Assembly: GCA_035388585.1 (NCBI GenBank)
Contig: DAOOQE010000008.1
Span: forward strand, 1-52,496
Direction of reading: 5' to 3'
Origin: CAG-492 sp035388585
Lineage (GTDB): Bacteria > Bacillota > Clostridia > TANB77 > CAG-508
DNA: 52,496 bases
The translations under genes were made by a program, and so were the position numbers. The notes beneath the pieces were generated by a model, which was not told the origin of the DNA, did not search any database, and saw nothing but the letters and a program-made list of their open reading frames with translations. The stretch's first letter is position 1. Every line of letters starts with the position of its first letter. This document shows, in pieces, positions 27,787 through 36,135 of the stretch.

Positions 27787-29391
27787 CTATTTTGGATTTT
27801 TATTCAAACTAGTTTTGTTTTTAGTATCTTTTGAATCAACAATTAGTTTATTAATTTCTTCTCTTGATTTTACAAATTTTTCATCTACCTTTTTTTCTTT
27901 TTTATCAGCATTAAATACAATATTTCCGGAAATAATATCATTTACAATATTTCTTTCATCAAAATTGAATTTTACTCCATTAATCTCTTGGTATGGTTCG
28001 TGACCTTTTCCTGCAAGAACAATTATATCTGATTTTTTTGCTCTTTTTATAGCATGTGCTATTGCTTCAACTCTATCTACTATAGAAATATACTTTCCAC
28101 TTGTTTTTTTTATGCCATTCTCAATTTGTTCAACTATTTTTTTCGGATCTTCAGTACGAGGGTTATCTGATGTAATAATAGTATAATCAGCTACTTTACC
28201 TGAAACTTCTCCCATTAAAGCTCTTTTTGATGTATCTCTATCACCACCACAACCAAATACAGATATAACTTCACCTTTTGTATATGATTTTACAGCTTTT
28301 AATATATTTTCTAAACTTTCTGGAGTGTGCGCATAATCAATCATTATTGTTAATTCTTTTTTGTTATCTATTAACTCACTTCTTCCTGGAACTTTTGTTT
28401 TTTCCAAAGCTTCTTTTATTTTATCAGATGAGCAACCAAGTTTTTGACATACACAAATAGCAGCTAATGAATTATAGACACTAAACCTACCTGGTATTCC
28501 TACTTTTATTCTTTCATTTTTATCACCTATTTTAACTTTAAAATCCACACACGCATTTGTAACAGTAATGTCTTTTGCAAGAACATTGCAAAAATTATCA
28601 ATTCCATAAGTTATAAATTCGCAATCAGGAGAATTTTTAATTAATTTTGATGTTTGAATATCATCTGCATTAGCAAATGCTTTTTTACACATTCCAAATA
28701 ATTTTGCTTTTGAATTAAAATAGTCATCTATGTCAGAATGTTCTTTTTCACTTATATGATCATTTGCTAAATTTGTAAAAACACCTATATCAAATTCACA
28801 TCCTGTAACTCTGTCTAATTTTAAACTTTGTGAAGATACTTCCATAACAACTACTTCACAATCTTCTCTAACCATTTTTGCTAATATAGATTGTAATTCT
28901 ATACTATCTGGTGTTGTTCTATCACTGTCATACAATTTCTGATCTCCGATATAAGTTGCAATTGTTCCTATTAATCCAGTTTTAATTCCTTGTTTTTCTA
29001 AAATTGATTTAATCATAAATGTTGTAGTTGTTTTTCCTTTTGTACCTGTAACACCTACTAATTTTAATTTTGTAGATGGGTCACCATAATAATTACATGC
29101 ACATATTGCTGAAGCTAATCTTGTATCAGGAGCAATTATTAATGTAACATCATTCATAATTTCTTTTAATAATTTTTTATCACAATCATTACTTGCTAAA
29201 ACTGCAGTAGCCCCATTTTCTATTGCTTTTTTTATATATTGATGACCATCTGTTTCATAACCTTTTATAGCTATAAACAAACCATCATTTTTTATTTTTC
29301 TAGAATCATTTTCTAAATTTGTAATATTTAAATCTAAATTTCCTTTTACTTTTAAGCCTTCTATACCCGCTAAAATTTTCTTTAATTCCAT
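27787..29391 (-). CDS. murE: UDP-MurNAc-tripeptide ligase, meso-DAP type
   Basis: MurE adds the third residue of the peptidoglycan stem peptide. Seen: GVTGTKGKTTTTFMIKS (ATP loop, about residue 118), DRTTPDSIELQ, VMEVSSQSLKLDRV with the conserved region for the carbamylated Lys nearby, MIDYAHTPESLENIL and ITSDNPRTEDP (about residue 408). The DNPR motif is the meso-diaminopimelate-specific form, so the wall should be DAP type. The start is the ATG at 29391: AAAGGA lies 9-10 bases upstream, and a TTG at 29409 would place this ribosome site inside the gene. After the normal end a Lys-rich tail of about 40 residues (KKEKKVDEKF, then KNKTSLNKNPK) is added, which is unusual. Confidence 0.95.
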   Translation of the reverse strand: MELKKILAGIEGLKVKGNLDLNITNLENDSRKIKNDGLFIAIKGYETDGHQYIKKAIENGATAVLASNDCDKKLLKEIMNDVTLIIAPDTRLASAICACNYYGDPSTKLKLVGVTGTKGKTTTTFMIKSILEKQGIKTGLIGTIATYIGDQKLYDSDRTTPDSIELQSILAKMVREDCEVVVMEVSSQSLKLDRVTGCEFDIGVFTNLANDHISEKEHSDIDDYFNSKAKLFGMCKKAFANADDIQTSKLIKNSPDCEFITYGIDNFCNVLAKDITVTNACVDFKVKIGDKNERIKVGIPGRFSVYNSLAAICVCQKLGCSSDKIKEALEKTKVPGRSELIDNKKELTIMIDYAHTPESLENILKAVKSYTKGEVISVFGCGGDRDTSKRALMGEVSGKVADYTIITSDNPRTEDPKKIVEQIENGIKKTSGKYISIVDRVEAIAHAIKRAKKSDIIVLAGKGHEPYQEINGVKFNFDERNIVNDIISGNIVFNADKKEKKVDEKFVKSREEINKLIVDSKDTKNKTSLNKNPK

Positions 29392-29767
29392 ATGTTTCAA
29401 TCCTTTCAATTAGGAACATCATTTAAATCATATTTTTTTATTTTTTATACAATTGAAATTTCCCTTGAGAATTCTAGTATTTCTTACATTATTTAATGAT
29501 AGAAATTTCCGTTTACATTATATACTTATTTTTTTTATTTGTACATACATATTTATATTTTTTTAATGCATATTTTCACTTCACCGCATATGCTTTTTCT
29601 CATAAAAACTTTTAATGTCATTTTATTTTAAATTACATAACTTTCTTTTGCATTTCATTTTTTACAATCTGTTTTTTTCTTTTAAAATTCTTTTGATCTT
29701 GCAAAGTCACTTTTATTCTTATCTGTATTTTTCTTATAAAATTCTTTTTTCCTAGCAAAATTAGTTT
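29392..29767. other. Gene-free gap below the PBP remnant
   Basis: About 375 bases with no open frame. A degenerate duplication of about 35 bases (centred on AAAGAATTTTA, near 29670-29755) and one copy of the recurring motif TTTTCACTTCACC at 29573-29585 are visible. By position this is where the rest of the lost class B PBP gene should have been, but I can no longer recognise it. Confidence 0.5.
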
Positions 29768-29979
29768 TGTTAATAATTGACTATAGTAGTTATTCCCTCC
29801 TACAATGCTGCTGACGAAGTTACTAATTTATATGTTGAGCCTGGCTCATGTCCATCAGAAATATCTTTATTTCTCCACATTTTTTGTAATTTTTCTGTTT
29901 TTTCTTTTTGAGATAAAGTATTTCAAATATCAATTTCCTATTTATTAGCATTAATATCACCTAATACATTTTATTTTTA
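29768..29979 (-). pseudogene. Remnant of a class B PBP (SpoVD/FtsI type)
   Basis: In one minus-strand frame the stretch NTLSQKEKTEKLQKMWRN is followed directly by KDISDGHEPGSTYKLVTSSAA. This is the transpeptidase entry of SpoVD/PBP2B proteins, with the active-site Ser in the STYK motif. Upstream GDINANK resembles the DLNNP segment of that family. Three in-frame stops break it: TAG at 29940-29938, TGA at 29925-29923 and TAG at 29802-29800. Only about 70 codons of an expected 600-700 can be recognised. It sits between ftsL and murE, exactly where spoVD or pbpB stands in relatives, so this is an in-place decay. A terminator upstream separates it from ftsL. Confidence 0.88.
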
Positions 29980-29984
29980 CACAC

Positions 29985-30019
29985 AAAAAAAAGAACAATT
30001 ATTATTTAATTTGTTCTTT
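29985..30019 (-). terminator. Rho-independent terminator after ftsL
   Basis: Stem AAAGAACAA (29990-29998) pairs with TTGTTCTTT (30011-30019), directly after the ftsL stop, and is followed on the minus strand by eight Us. It cuts transcription before the dead PBP gene. Confidence 0.8.
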
Positions 30020-30020
30020 C

Positions 30021-30653
30021 TCAGATAGTTTTATTAAATGATTTAAACAACTGATTAATAATATTTCCTTGTTCTTCAATTATTATTTCTTCTGTAGCTG
30101 ACTCAACATAATCCTTTTTTTCTAAACTTACATATACTTTTTGACTATTTGTAAGTTTTTGCATTCCAACTCTTTCCTTTGCTTCTTTTTCAACATTATT
30201 TAAATTCAAACTGTTTTCAATTGAAACCTGTAGTTGCTCATTTGTTTTTTGCACAGAACTTAATTCATTTTTCAAACTTTCTTTTTTACTAAACGTCTCA
30301 TTTATAATAGAGTTTCTATAACTTATAATAAATAATACTGAGAATCCTGCTGCTACAAGAAATAATAATTTAACCCTTGGTTTAATGGATTTTTTTGCCT
30401 TTTTTTCTATTTCTAGTGTTTTATTTTTAGAAATATTATTAATGTTTTCAGTATTAACTACTATTTGTTTTTTAAGGTTTTTATTTTTTGCATCATTTTT
30501 ATTAACACCTTTAGTATTGTTATTTTTACTATTGGTGTTACCTATTTTTTTTTCACCACTTTTTTCTGTATAATTATTTCTATAGGGCCTATACTCTGGT
30601 TGTATCTCTCTTGGGCTGGTTTCAGACTGATAGCCATAAAACCTGTCTACCAT
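30021..30653 (-). CDS. ftsL: FtsL-like cell division protein
   Basis: A 210-residue bitopic membrane protein in the FtsL position. The first about 93 residues are cytoplasmic, Asn/Lys-rich and of low complexity. A membrane segment lies at about 94-114 (VKLLFLVAAGFSVLFIISY), followed by a coiled coil (SVQKTNEQLQVSIENSLNLNNVEKEAKERVGMQK), the typical FtsL/DivIC arrangement including the ERVGM motif. FtsL normally forms a complex with FtsB/DivIC to switch on septal FtsW-PBP activity. Sequence conservation is low in this family, so the call rests on layout and gene order. GAGGTG precedes the ATG. The extended cytoplasmic tail is longer than in most relatives. Confidence 0.82.
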   Translation of the reverse strand: MVDRFYGYQSETSPREIQPEYRPYRNNYTEKSGEKKIGNTNSKNNNTKGVNKNDAKNKNLKKQIVVNTENINNISKNKTLEIEKKAKKSIKPRVKLLFLVAAGFSVLFIISYRNSIINETFSKKESLKNELSSVQKTNEQLQVSIENSLNLNNVEKEAKERVGMQKLTNSQKVYVSLEKKDYVESATEEIIIEEQGNIINQLFKSFNKTI

Positions 30654-30670
30654 AAGTTATTCACCTCTTT

Positions 30671-30781
30671 TCAGATTTAAATATTTTATTTTTTCAAACA
30701 TTTTATTCTTTTTCAAATATTCTAATCAGATTTAAATATTTTATTTTTTTCAAATATTTTATTCTTTTTCAAATATTCTAA
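30671..30781. repeat. 55-bp tandem duplication at the 3' end of rsmH
   Basis: Copies 30671-30725 and 30726-30781 start with TCAGATTTAAATATTTTATT and differ at about three positions. The second copy contains the last codons and stop of rsmH (RIFEKE), so the gene end was duplicated downstream, toward ftsL. Confidence 0.85.
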
Positions 30782-31688
30782 GTTTTGCACTTTGAGATCT
30801 TGAATTTAGTTTCAACTCCTCTTTTGAAGCTAAAATTGGTTTTTTATTTACAACTTGTCCTAGTGATTTATAATTACAAATACAATATGGTAAATCTTTT
30901 GGACATATACATTTACCAATAGCCTCTATATAAGCTTCTTTAACAGCTCTATCTTCTAAAGAATGGAAAGTTATTATGCATAATCTTCCTCCACTTTTTA
31001 AAGCTTCTATGCAATCCTTAACTGTTTTACGTAGTGGTTCTAATTCATCATTAACTTCAATTCTAATAGCTTGAAACGTTCTTTTACCAGGATGTCCATC
31101 CTTTTGTTTTGATCTTGGTATAGAATTTTCTATTATTTTAACCAGTTCTGCCGTTGTTTCAATTTTGCTAATTTCTCTTTGCTTACAAATATTTCTTGCG
31201 ATATTTCTAGCAAATTTTTCTTCTCCATATTCAAAAAGTATACGAATCAATTCTTCTTCACTATAATTATTTACAATTGTTTTTGCAGTTTTTACTTGAG
31301 TTTTATCCATCCTCATATCTAGATCATTATTTCCTATATAGCTAAATCCTCTAGATTTTTCATCTAATTGATATGAAGAAACTCCTAAATCTAACAATAT
31401 ACCATCCACTTTTTCTATGGATAAATCCGATAATATTTTTTTTATATTATCATGATTTCCATGAATGTATTTAATATTATTATAGTTTTTCAATTCATTA
31501 TTTGCTGCTTCTAAAGCTTCTGTATCTCTATCGATTCCAATTAATAAGCCTTTTTCAGATAAATTTTCTAAAATAATCTTACTATGTCCTGCTCCTCCTA
31601 GAGTCCCATCTACATATATTCCATTCGGATTAATTTTTAATCCTTCAATACATTCTTTTAAAAGTACAGGGATATGTTTAAATTCCAT
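30759..31688 (-). CDS. rsmH: 16S rRNA m4C1402 methyltransferase
   Basis: RsmH (MraW) methylates N4 of C1402 in 16S rRNA with S-adenosylmethionine. This 309-residue protein shows HIPVLLKECIEGL, the SAM loop YVDGTLGGAGHS, GILLDLGVSSYQLDEKSRGFSY, RTFQAIRIEVNDEL and IITFHSLEDRAVK, and ends RSQSAKLRIFEKE. All signature blocks are present. GAAGGTGAAG precedes the ATG. It is separated from mraZ by a long repeat-rich gap that also contains a large hairpin. Confidence 0.97.
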   Translation of the reverse strand: MEFKHIPVLLKECIEGLKINPNGIYVDGTLGGAGHSKIILENLSEKGLLIGIDRDTEALEAANNELKNYNNIKYIHGNHDNIKKILSDLSIEKVDGILLDLGVSSYQLDEKSRGFSYIGNNDLDMRMDKTQVKTAKTIVNNYSEEELIRILFEYGEEKFARNIARNICKQREISKIETTAELVKIIENSIPRSKQKDGHPGKRTFQAIRIEVNDELEPLRKTVKDCIEALKSGGRLCIITFHSLEDRAVKEAYIEAIGKCICPKDLPYCICNYKSLGQVVNKKPILASKEELKLNSRSQSAKLRIFEKE

Positions 31689-31718
31689 TTCTTCACCTTC
31701 TTATATAAAATTCCATAT

Positions 31719-31762
31719 AGCACAATCAGTTGGTATTTTTATTTAATACCAACTGCTGTGCT
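31719..31762 (-). other. Large hairpin in the rsmH leader
   Basis: Left arm AGCACAATCAGTTGGTA pairs with right arm TACCAACTGCTGTGCT, about 15 pairs with one small bulge, with a loop of about 10 bases. It ends about 30 bases before the rsmH start and is not followed by a U-run on the minus strand. It may be an mRNA 5' structure or a control site; its role is not known. Confidence 0.6.
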
Positions 31763-32255
31763 GCTTTAAGAATTTTTCGTTAGTTACTTAAATATTCTTT
31801 AGTTTATGTTTTGCTGTTTTTTGTATATCTTTTGTATTTAATATTACTTGTATATTTGCAATTACTCTTTTGTATTTTAGATATTACTTGCATATTTGCA
31901 ATTACTCTTTTGTATTTTAATAATAAAGATATCTTTTGTGTTCTTATATTAAAATATTCTTTTGTTTATAAGTTTTTTATCCTTTGTATATCTCAAATAC
32001 TTTGTTTCACTTATTTTTAAAATATAATTCAAATAATTTGTTAACAACTTTTTTACTTGTGTATTTTCAATATTCTTTTGTACTTTAATTATTCTCTTGA
32101 GAATTATTTTGTACCCAATAGGACAATTTATCTTTTGTTTATTCTTTTGTTTTTTCTTTTGTATTTCCTCTTGTTCACTTTTCTTTTGTATTTCCTCTTG
32201 CTCATTTTTCTTTTGTTTTCTTTTTTCTTTTGTAATTTATATAAACTTTTTCAAG
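31763..32255. repeat. mraZ-rsmH gap with 40-bp tandem copies and TTCTTTTGT array
   Basis: Two 40-base copies start at 31841 and 31881 with ATATTACTTG. Across the region TTCTTTTGT or a close variant occurs roughly 15 times, densely at 32131-32240. On the coding strand this reads ACAAAAGAA. No gene is visible. In most relatives mraZ and rsmH nearly touch, so the gap looks expanded by repeat growth. Confidence 0.7.
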
Positions 32256-32687
32256 TTATATACCTAGCATAGTCATATTCTGTGCAATGTCATCTGCTGA
32301 TATATTATCTTCGTTGTTGTAATTTTTCCATTTGTCTTTATTCCATAGTTCAATCCTTGTTCCTATACCAATAATAACTATATCTTTTTCCAAACCCGCG
32401 TATTCACGCAAATTTGATGCTATAAGAAATCTTCCTTGTTTATCAATCTCACATTCAATTGCTCCTGATAAAAAAAATCTAACAAAATCTCTAGCATTTT
32501 TATTTGTAAGTGGAAGTGTTTTCAATTTTTCTTCAAAATTTGACCATTCAGATTTAGAAAATCCAAATAAGCAACCATCTAGTCCTTTTGTAATTATAAA
32601 TTTTTCGCCTAAATTTTCTCTGATTTTAATAGGCAATATCAATCTACCCTTTACATCAAGTGAATGTTCATATTCACCTATTAACAT
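32256..32687 (-). CDS. mraZ: MraZ transcriptional regulator
   Basis: A 143-residue member of the MraZ/AbrB-fold family that binds repeats in front of the dcw cluster and represses it. Two SpoVT/AbrB-like halves are visible: MLIGEYEHSLDVKGRLILPIKIRE, and the second with CEIDKQGRFLIASNLREYAGL. The DxKGR and DxQGR signatures are both present. The ATG at 32687 follows GAGGTG at a good distance. A GTG further upstream (32717) lies inside the operator and has no ribosome site, so I did not use it. It is the first gene of the cluster and has its own promoter and three MraZ boxes. Confidence 0.96.
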   Translation of the reverse strand: MLIGEYEHSLDVKGRLILPIKIRENLGEKFIITKGLDGCLFGFSKSEWSNFEEKLKTLPLTNKNARDFVRFFLSGAIECEIDKQGRFLIASNLREYAGLEKDIVIIGIGTRIELWNKDKWKNYNNEDNISADDIAQNMTMLGI

Positions 32688-32710
32688 ACATTTCACCTCA
32701 CAAATTATCG

Positions 32711-32740
32711 GTGCCACTTTCTACCACTTTTCTCCACCTA
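32711..32740 (-). promoter_or_regulatory. Three MraZ boxes with 10-bp period
   Basis: On the minus strand GTGG occurs three times at exact 10-base steps (CCAC at 32714, 32724 and 32734 on the plus strand). Two repeats read AAAGTGG. This agrees with the known MraZ sites, direct GTGG/TGGG-type repeats spaced one helical turn, placed right in front of mraZ. It supports autoregulation. Confidence 0.8.
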
Positions 32741-32745
32741 ATTGA

Positions 32746-32774
32746 ATTCTAATATAACTTTTTAAAAAAAGCAA
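32746..32774 (-). promoter_or_regulatory. Candidate mraZ promoter
   Basis: TTGCTT (32774-32769), 17 bases, TAGAAT (32751-32746) on the minus strand. The predicted start would fall at the edge of the first MraZ box, so bound MraZ would block transcription. Confidence 0.6.
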
Positions 32775-32996
32775 GCTTTTTTATATATTTTTTATAAGTT
32801 TTATGTGTTTTTTATTTCTTACAAAACTGTGATTTTGTTTTATCATTTGTATATTTTTTATTTTGAATTTATTTTCACTTCACCAAGTTTACATTTATAC
32901 TTCAATAGGTTAATATTTTTACTTCACCAAGTTTATATTTTTACTTGAGGTGAGTTTTATATTTAAATATATTTTATATTTCGCCCAACATAATTA

Positions 32997-33923
32997 CTAT
33001 ACATTTCTCTTGTTTACAGCATATGTGCTACCAGGAACTGTTTTAGATAAATGTTTAACTTGTGCTCCAACTTCACCAATTTCAAGTATATTTTTAAATC
33101 TACCTGGTTTTGCCTCAACAACTCCTAGTGATACAGAAGTCAAGGGAAACTTTTCTATTAAACCTTTTCTATTCTCTATCTCCATATAACCATTTTTTAT
33201 ATCTTTTTGTGAGAAAAATTTTAATACTCCTGTATCAAAATAAATAATTATATTTTGACACAGTTTTTCATAATCAATATCAGAAACTATTGCAACAAAA
33301 TCATCTCCTCCTATATGACCAACAAAACCTTTTTCACAATCCATATCCTGAACATTTTCTAATATTGTTTTAGAAGTGAATTTTATAATTTCATCACCTC
33401 TAATAAAACCATATGTGTCATTATATGCTTTAAAATTATCTAAATCTATATAAATCATAGCAAAGTGTTCATTATTTAATAATCTTTTTTTAATTTCCGC
33501 CTGAATTTGAACATTACCAGGTAACCCAGTAAGTGGACTTACTTTACGGTTTAAATACAATAATCTTAACAAATTTTTAATTGTATAATAAAGATATTGT
33601 TCATCAATCGGATTTTTAATATAATGCTCTACAAAACATTTTAAAACCTCAACTCTGTGCTCTTTTTCAATATTTGAAGATATAACAATTACAGGTGTTA
33701 TTGCATTATCTTCATCAGCCTTAATTAGATTTGCAATATTAACAACATTTTCATCTACTGTATCTTCATTTATTATTATTAGTCCTGGAATATTTCTTAA
33801 TGCAATTTCTAATTTTGATGTTTCAAGCTTTTTAAAACAATATTCTTTTTCATTTTTAAACAATTTTATTAAAATATCCATTAAATCATCTTTTTCATCA
33901 ATAATATATATATCTTGTTTCAT
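32997..33923 (-). CDS. Receiver-like/GGDEF protein, probably degenerate
   Basis: A 308-residue protein. Residues 1-125 have a receiver-like alternation (DIYIIDEKDD, then GLIIINEDTVDENVVNIANLI and TPVIVISSNIEKE), but the position of the phosphoacceptor Asp after the third strand appears to be Asn, so it is probably not phosphorylated in the usual way. A GGDEF domain follows (LTGLPGN, MIYIDLDNFKAYNDTYG, then HIGGDDF near residue 204). The GGDDF form of the signature is rare, and the inhibitory RxxD site is missing. The metal-binding Asp in DLDNFK is kept. It may be a weak or inactive diguanylate cyclase, or a binding protein. GGAGG precedes the ATG, 11 bases after the CmpB-family gene, so the two are probably co-transcribed. 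Confidence 0.8.
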   Translation of the reverse strand: MKQDIYIIDEKDDLMDILIKLFKNEKEYCFKKLETSKLEIALRNIPGLIIINEDTVDENVVNIANLIKADEDNAITPVIVISSNIEKEHRVEVLKCFVEHYIKNPIDEQYLYYTIKNLLRLLYLNRKVSPLTGLPGNVQIQAEIKKRLLNNEHFAMIYIDLDNFKAYNDTYGFIRGDEIIKFTSKTILENVQDMDCEKGFVGHIGGDDFVAIVSDIDYEKLCQNIIIYFDTGVLKFFSQKDIKNGYMEIENRKGLIEKFPLTSVSLGVVEAKPGRFKNILEIGEVGAQVKHLSKTVPGSTYAVNKRNV

Positions 33924-33934
33924 ATGTACCTCCG

Positions 33935-35107
33935 TCAGTTATTTTTTTCTTTAGTCTTCTGTGTGTTTTTCAGTTCTCTCTTTTCAACTTTTTTTGCCTT
34001 CTGTGTTTTATTTAGTTCTATCTCTTCAGATTCTTTTGCCTTCTGTGTATTTCTCTGTTCTATCTTTTCAGCTCCTTTTGCTTCCTGTGTTTTTTTTAGT
34101 TCTATATTTTTATTTTCGTTTTTATTGTTGAAAAATATTGAGATCTTATTTGATTTCATTTCTGGAAATGCTTTTTTTAATCTTCTTGACTTAGAATAAA
34201 TATCTAAATTTATAATATTTTGTTTTTCTTTAAGCTCTTCTATTACTTTTTCAATTCCTTTAATTTTGTCTTCTAATGATTCTTTTACATCACTAATTTT
34301 ATCTCCTATATCCTCTTTTACATCTGTAAATTTAATTCCAATTCCTTCTTTAACATCTGCTATTTTATCTCCTATTCCATCTTTTACATCTGAAAATTTA
34401 TATTCAATTCCTTCCTTAACATCTCCAAATTTTTCACTAATTTCTTCTTTAGCAAGTACTATCTTTTCAGTAATCCCATCCTTAACATCAACAAATTTTT
34501 CACCAATTCCATCTTTTAATTCTTTTAACTCTTCAAGTTTATCTTTTAAATTATCTCCAATAATTTTAAACTTATCAATTGCTTTATTTATAGCTTTAAC
34601 TTTCATAACACTTTTTATTGTATCAATTAAAAAAGGAATCGTTAATACAATTGTTATATACAATAAAACATTTTGCTTTATTAAAAATATTTTGCCTTCA
34701 ATTGTTGGATGAACTAATCCTATAAAAATAACACCAAGAATTCCCCAAACTATTGAATTAAACATACAAATTCTGCCTTGAATATTAAACCTATTATTAC
34801 TATAATCCCAGTACTTTGTATTAAATAGTTTTTCTAGTAACCATCCAACAAAATATTCCCATATAGATAAAACTATAACTGCAACAAGAAATAGCAAAAA
34901 GATATTATTTTTAAAAGAACTTAAAAATAATATCATTATTATCGCACCAGTGCCATATATAGGGCAAAGTGGACCATATAAAAATCCACTATTAACCCAT
35001 TTTTTTTCATAAATTGTTTTATATACTGACTCTAAAATCCATCCAAAAAATGAATAGATAAAAAAGTAGCTAAATAATCTTAAAACATTTATTAATTCAA
35101 TTTCCAT
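33935..35107 (-). CDS. CmpB-family membrane protein with 11-residue-repeat coiled coil
   Basis: Residues 1-165 match the putative ABC-transporter type IV (CmpB, PF06541) family: about five membrane segments, FFGWILESVY, VNSGFLYGPLCPIYGTGA and EYFVGWLLEKLFNTKYWDYS. This family is typical of Firmicutes and its function is unproven. Residues about 195-290 consist of about eight 11-residue repeats of the form DVKEGIGDKIS, a hendecad pattern expected to give a long right-handed or straight coiled coil. The tail (about 320-388) holds a second repeat, ELKKTQEAKGAEKIE and variants. Such extensions are not part of the family domain. The protein could be a membrane anchor with a long cytoplasmic rod. 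GAGGAA precedes the ATG. Confidence 0.82.
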   Translation of the reverse strand: MEIELINVLRLFSYFFIYSFFGWILESVYKTIYEKKWVNSGFLYGPLCPIYGTGAIIMILFLSSFKNNIFLLFLVAVIVLSIWEYFVGWLLEKLFNTKYWDYSNNRFNIQGRICMFNSIVWGILGVIFIGLVHPTIEGKIFLIKQNVLLYITIVLTIPFLIDTIKSVMKVKAINKAIDKFKIIGDNLKDKLEELKELKDGIGEKFVDVKDGITEKIVLAKEEISEKFGDVKEGIEYKFSDVKDGIGDKIADVKEGIGIKFTDVKEDIGDKISDVKESLEDKIKGIEKVIEELKEKQNIINLDIYSKSRRLKKAFPEMKSNKISIFFNNKNENKNIELKKTQEAKGAEKIEQRNTQKAKESEEIELNKTQKAKKVEKRELKNTQKTKEKNN

Positions 35108-35155
35108 TTATTCCTCTTAATCCTAAACATTATAATTTAAATCTCTAAATTCTAT

Positions 35156-36073
35156 TTAGTAAATACATTTACCTTTATATATTTCTGTCAATCCATCTGA
35201 ATCAAAAGCTGTTACTATAACAAAATTTTCTCCAGAAATTAATTCTAATTTAAATTCATATTCCGACTGATTAATATTATCTATTGTAGTCTGTGTTCCA
35301 TTTAAATTGTATTCAATTTTACTTATTTTTTCTTCATCTTTTATATTTAGTAATAAAAATTTATCATCTTTAATTACAGTAATTTCAGGTTTTTTTGTTC
35401 CTTTAATTGTTTTTGAAATTTTTTGTTCATTACCTGATTTATCAATTGCTATTACTGTTAAAACTCTTTCTCCTGGTTTAGCAGCAATATCTATATCAAA
35501 AGAATTTAAACCAATTTGAATTTCTGGAGTAATAGTTTCTTCATCATTCCACTGATAATTGATTTTTTCTAATTCCTTATCATCAGTAACATGAATTTTA
35601 ATTGTTCCAACATTACTTCCTTTTTGCAATTCTATTTGAGGTTTATTTGAATCTATATTTGAATCAAAAACAAATTCTTTTGATTCAAATTTTGTCATCT
35701 TACCCTTTGAATCAACAATACTTAAATTTAATTTATTTGTGCCTATTGGTAAAATTAATTTTTCTTGAACTTTTGTTTTTCCATTTCCTTTTATAATTGC
35801 TTCTTCATAATTATTCCAATTATAAATCACTTTATCAATTCCAAGACTGTACTCCAATGTAATATTAACACTACTTCCTTCTTGAATAGCAGTCATTACA
35901 GGATTTTCCACAATCCCACTTCTTATACTATTTTTATTTATTATATTATAAACTCCTTGTGAAGCTATAATAATTGCAAATAAAATTATCACTACTGCGA
36001 AAAATTTAATCACAGGTTTTATCCCTATATTATCTACATTTTGACTCTTACCATAATTTAATATTTGATTCAT
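35156..36073 (-). CDS. Membrane-anchored protein with Ig-like repeats
   Basis: The start is ATG 36073, preceded by GAGGTG; an ORF extension to 36130 lacks a ribosome site. The 305 residues contain one N-terminal membrane segment (about 20-43, VIKFFAVVIILFAIIIASQG) and then an extracellular part with three related Ig-like units of about 80-90 residues. Each has a phrase of the type IDKVIYNWNN, LEKINYQWND or ISKIEYNLNG and ends with a strand like ERVLTVIAIDKSG or FVIVTAFDSDG. These resemble bacterial Ig-like/Y_Y_Y-type adhesion or surface modules. Binding partner unknown. It lies between the CmpB-family gene and the broken spoIIE. Confidence 0.75.
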   Translation of the reverse strand: MNQILNYGKSQNVDNIGIKPVIKFFAVVIILFAIIIASQGVYNIINKNSIRSGIVENPVMTAIQEGSSVNITLEYSLGIDKVIYNWNNYEEAIIKGNGKTKVQEKLILPIGTNKLNLSIVDSKGKMTKFESKEFVFDSNIDSNKPQIELQKGSNVGTIKIHVTDDKELEKINYQWNDEETITPEIQIGLNSFDIDIAAKPGERVLTVIAIDKSGNEQKISKTIKGTKKPEITVIKDDKFLLLNIKDEEKISKIEYNLNGTQTTIDNINQSEYEFKLELISGENFVIVTAFDSDGLTEIYKGKCIY

Positions 36074-36135
36074 ATTAACACCTCTTTTGTATAAACAGAT
36101 TATAACATACCGATTTTTTATTGTAAACAATTTTG

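Noticed and set aside
29392..29409. TTG start for murE at 29409
   Set aside because: The AAAGGA ribosome site would be inside the gene; ATG 29391 has normal spacing and the usual MurE N-terminus.
29768..29979. Stop-codon readthrough or recoding in the PBP segment
   Set aside because: Three stops of two kinds lie within 140 bases and nearly all of the gene is missing on both sides, so recoding cannot restore a protein.
32688..32717. GTG start for mraZ at 32717
   Set aside because: It lies inside the MraZ boxes with no ribosome site, while ATG 32687 follows GAGGTG and gives the family N-terminus.
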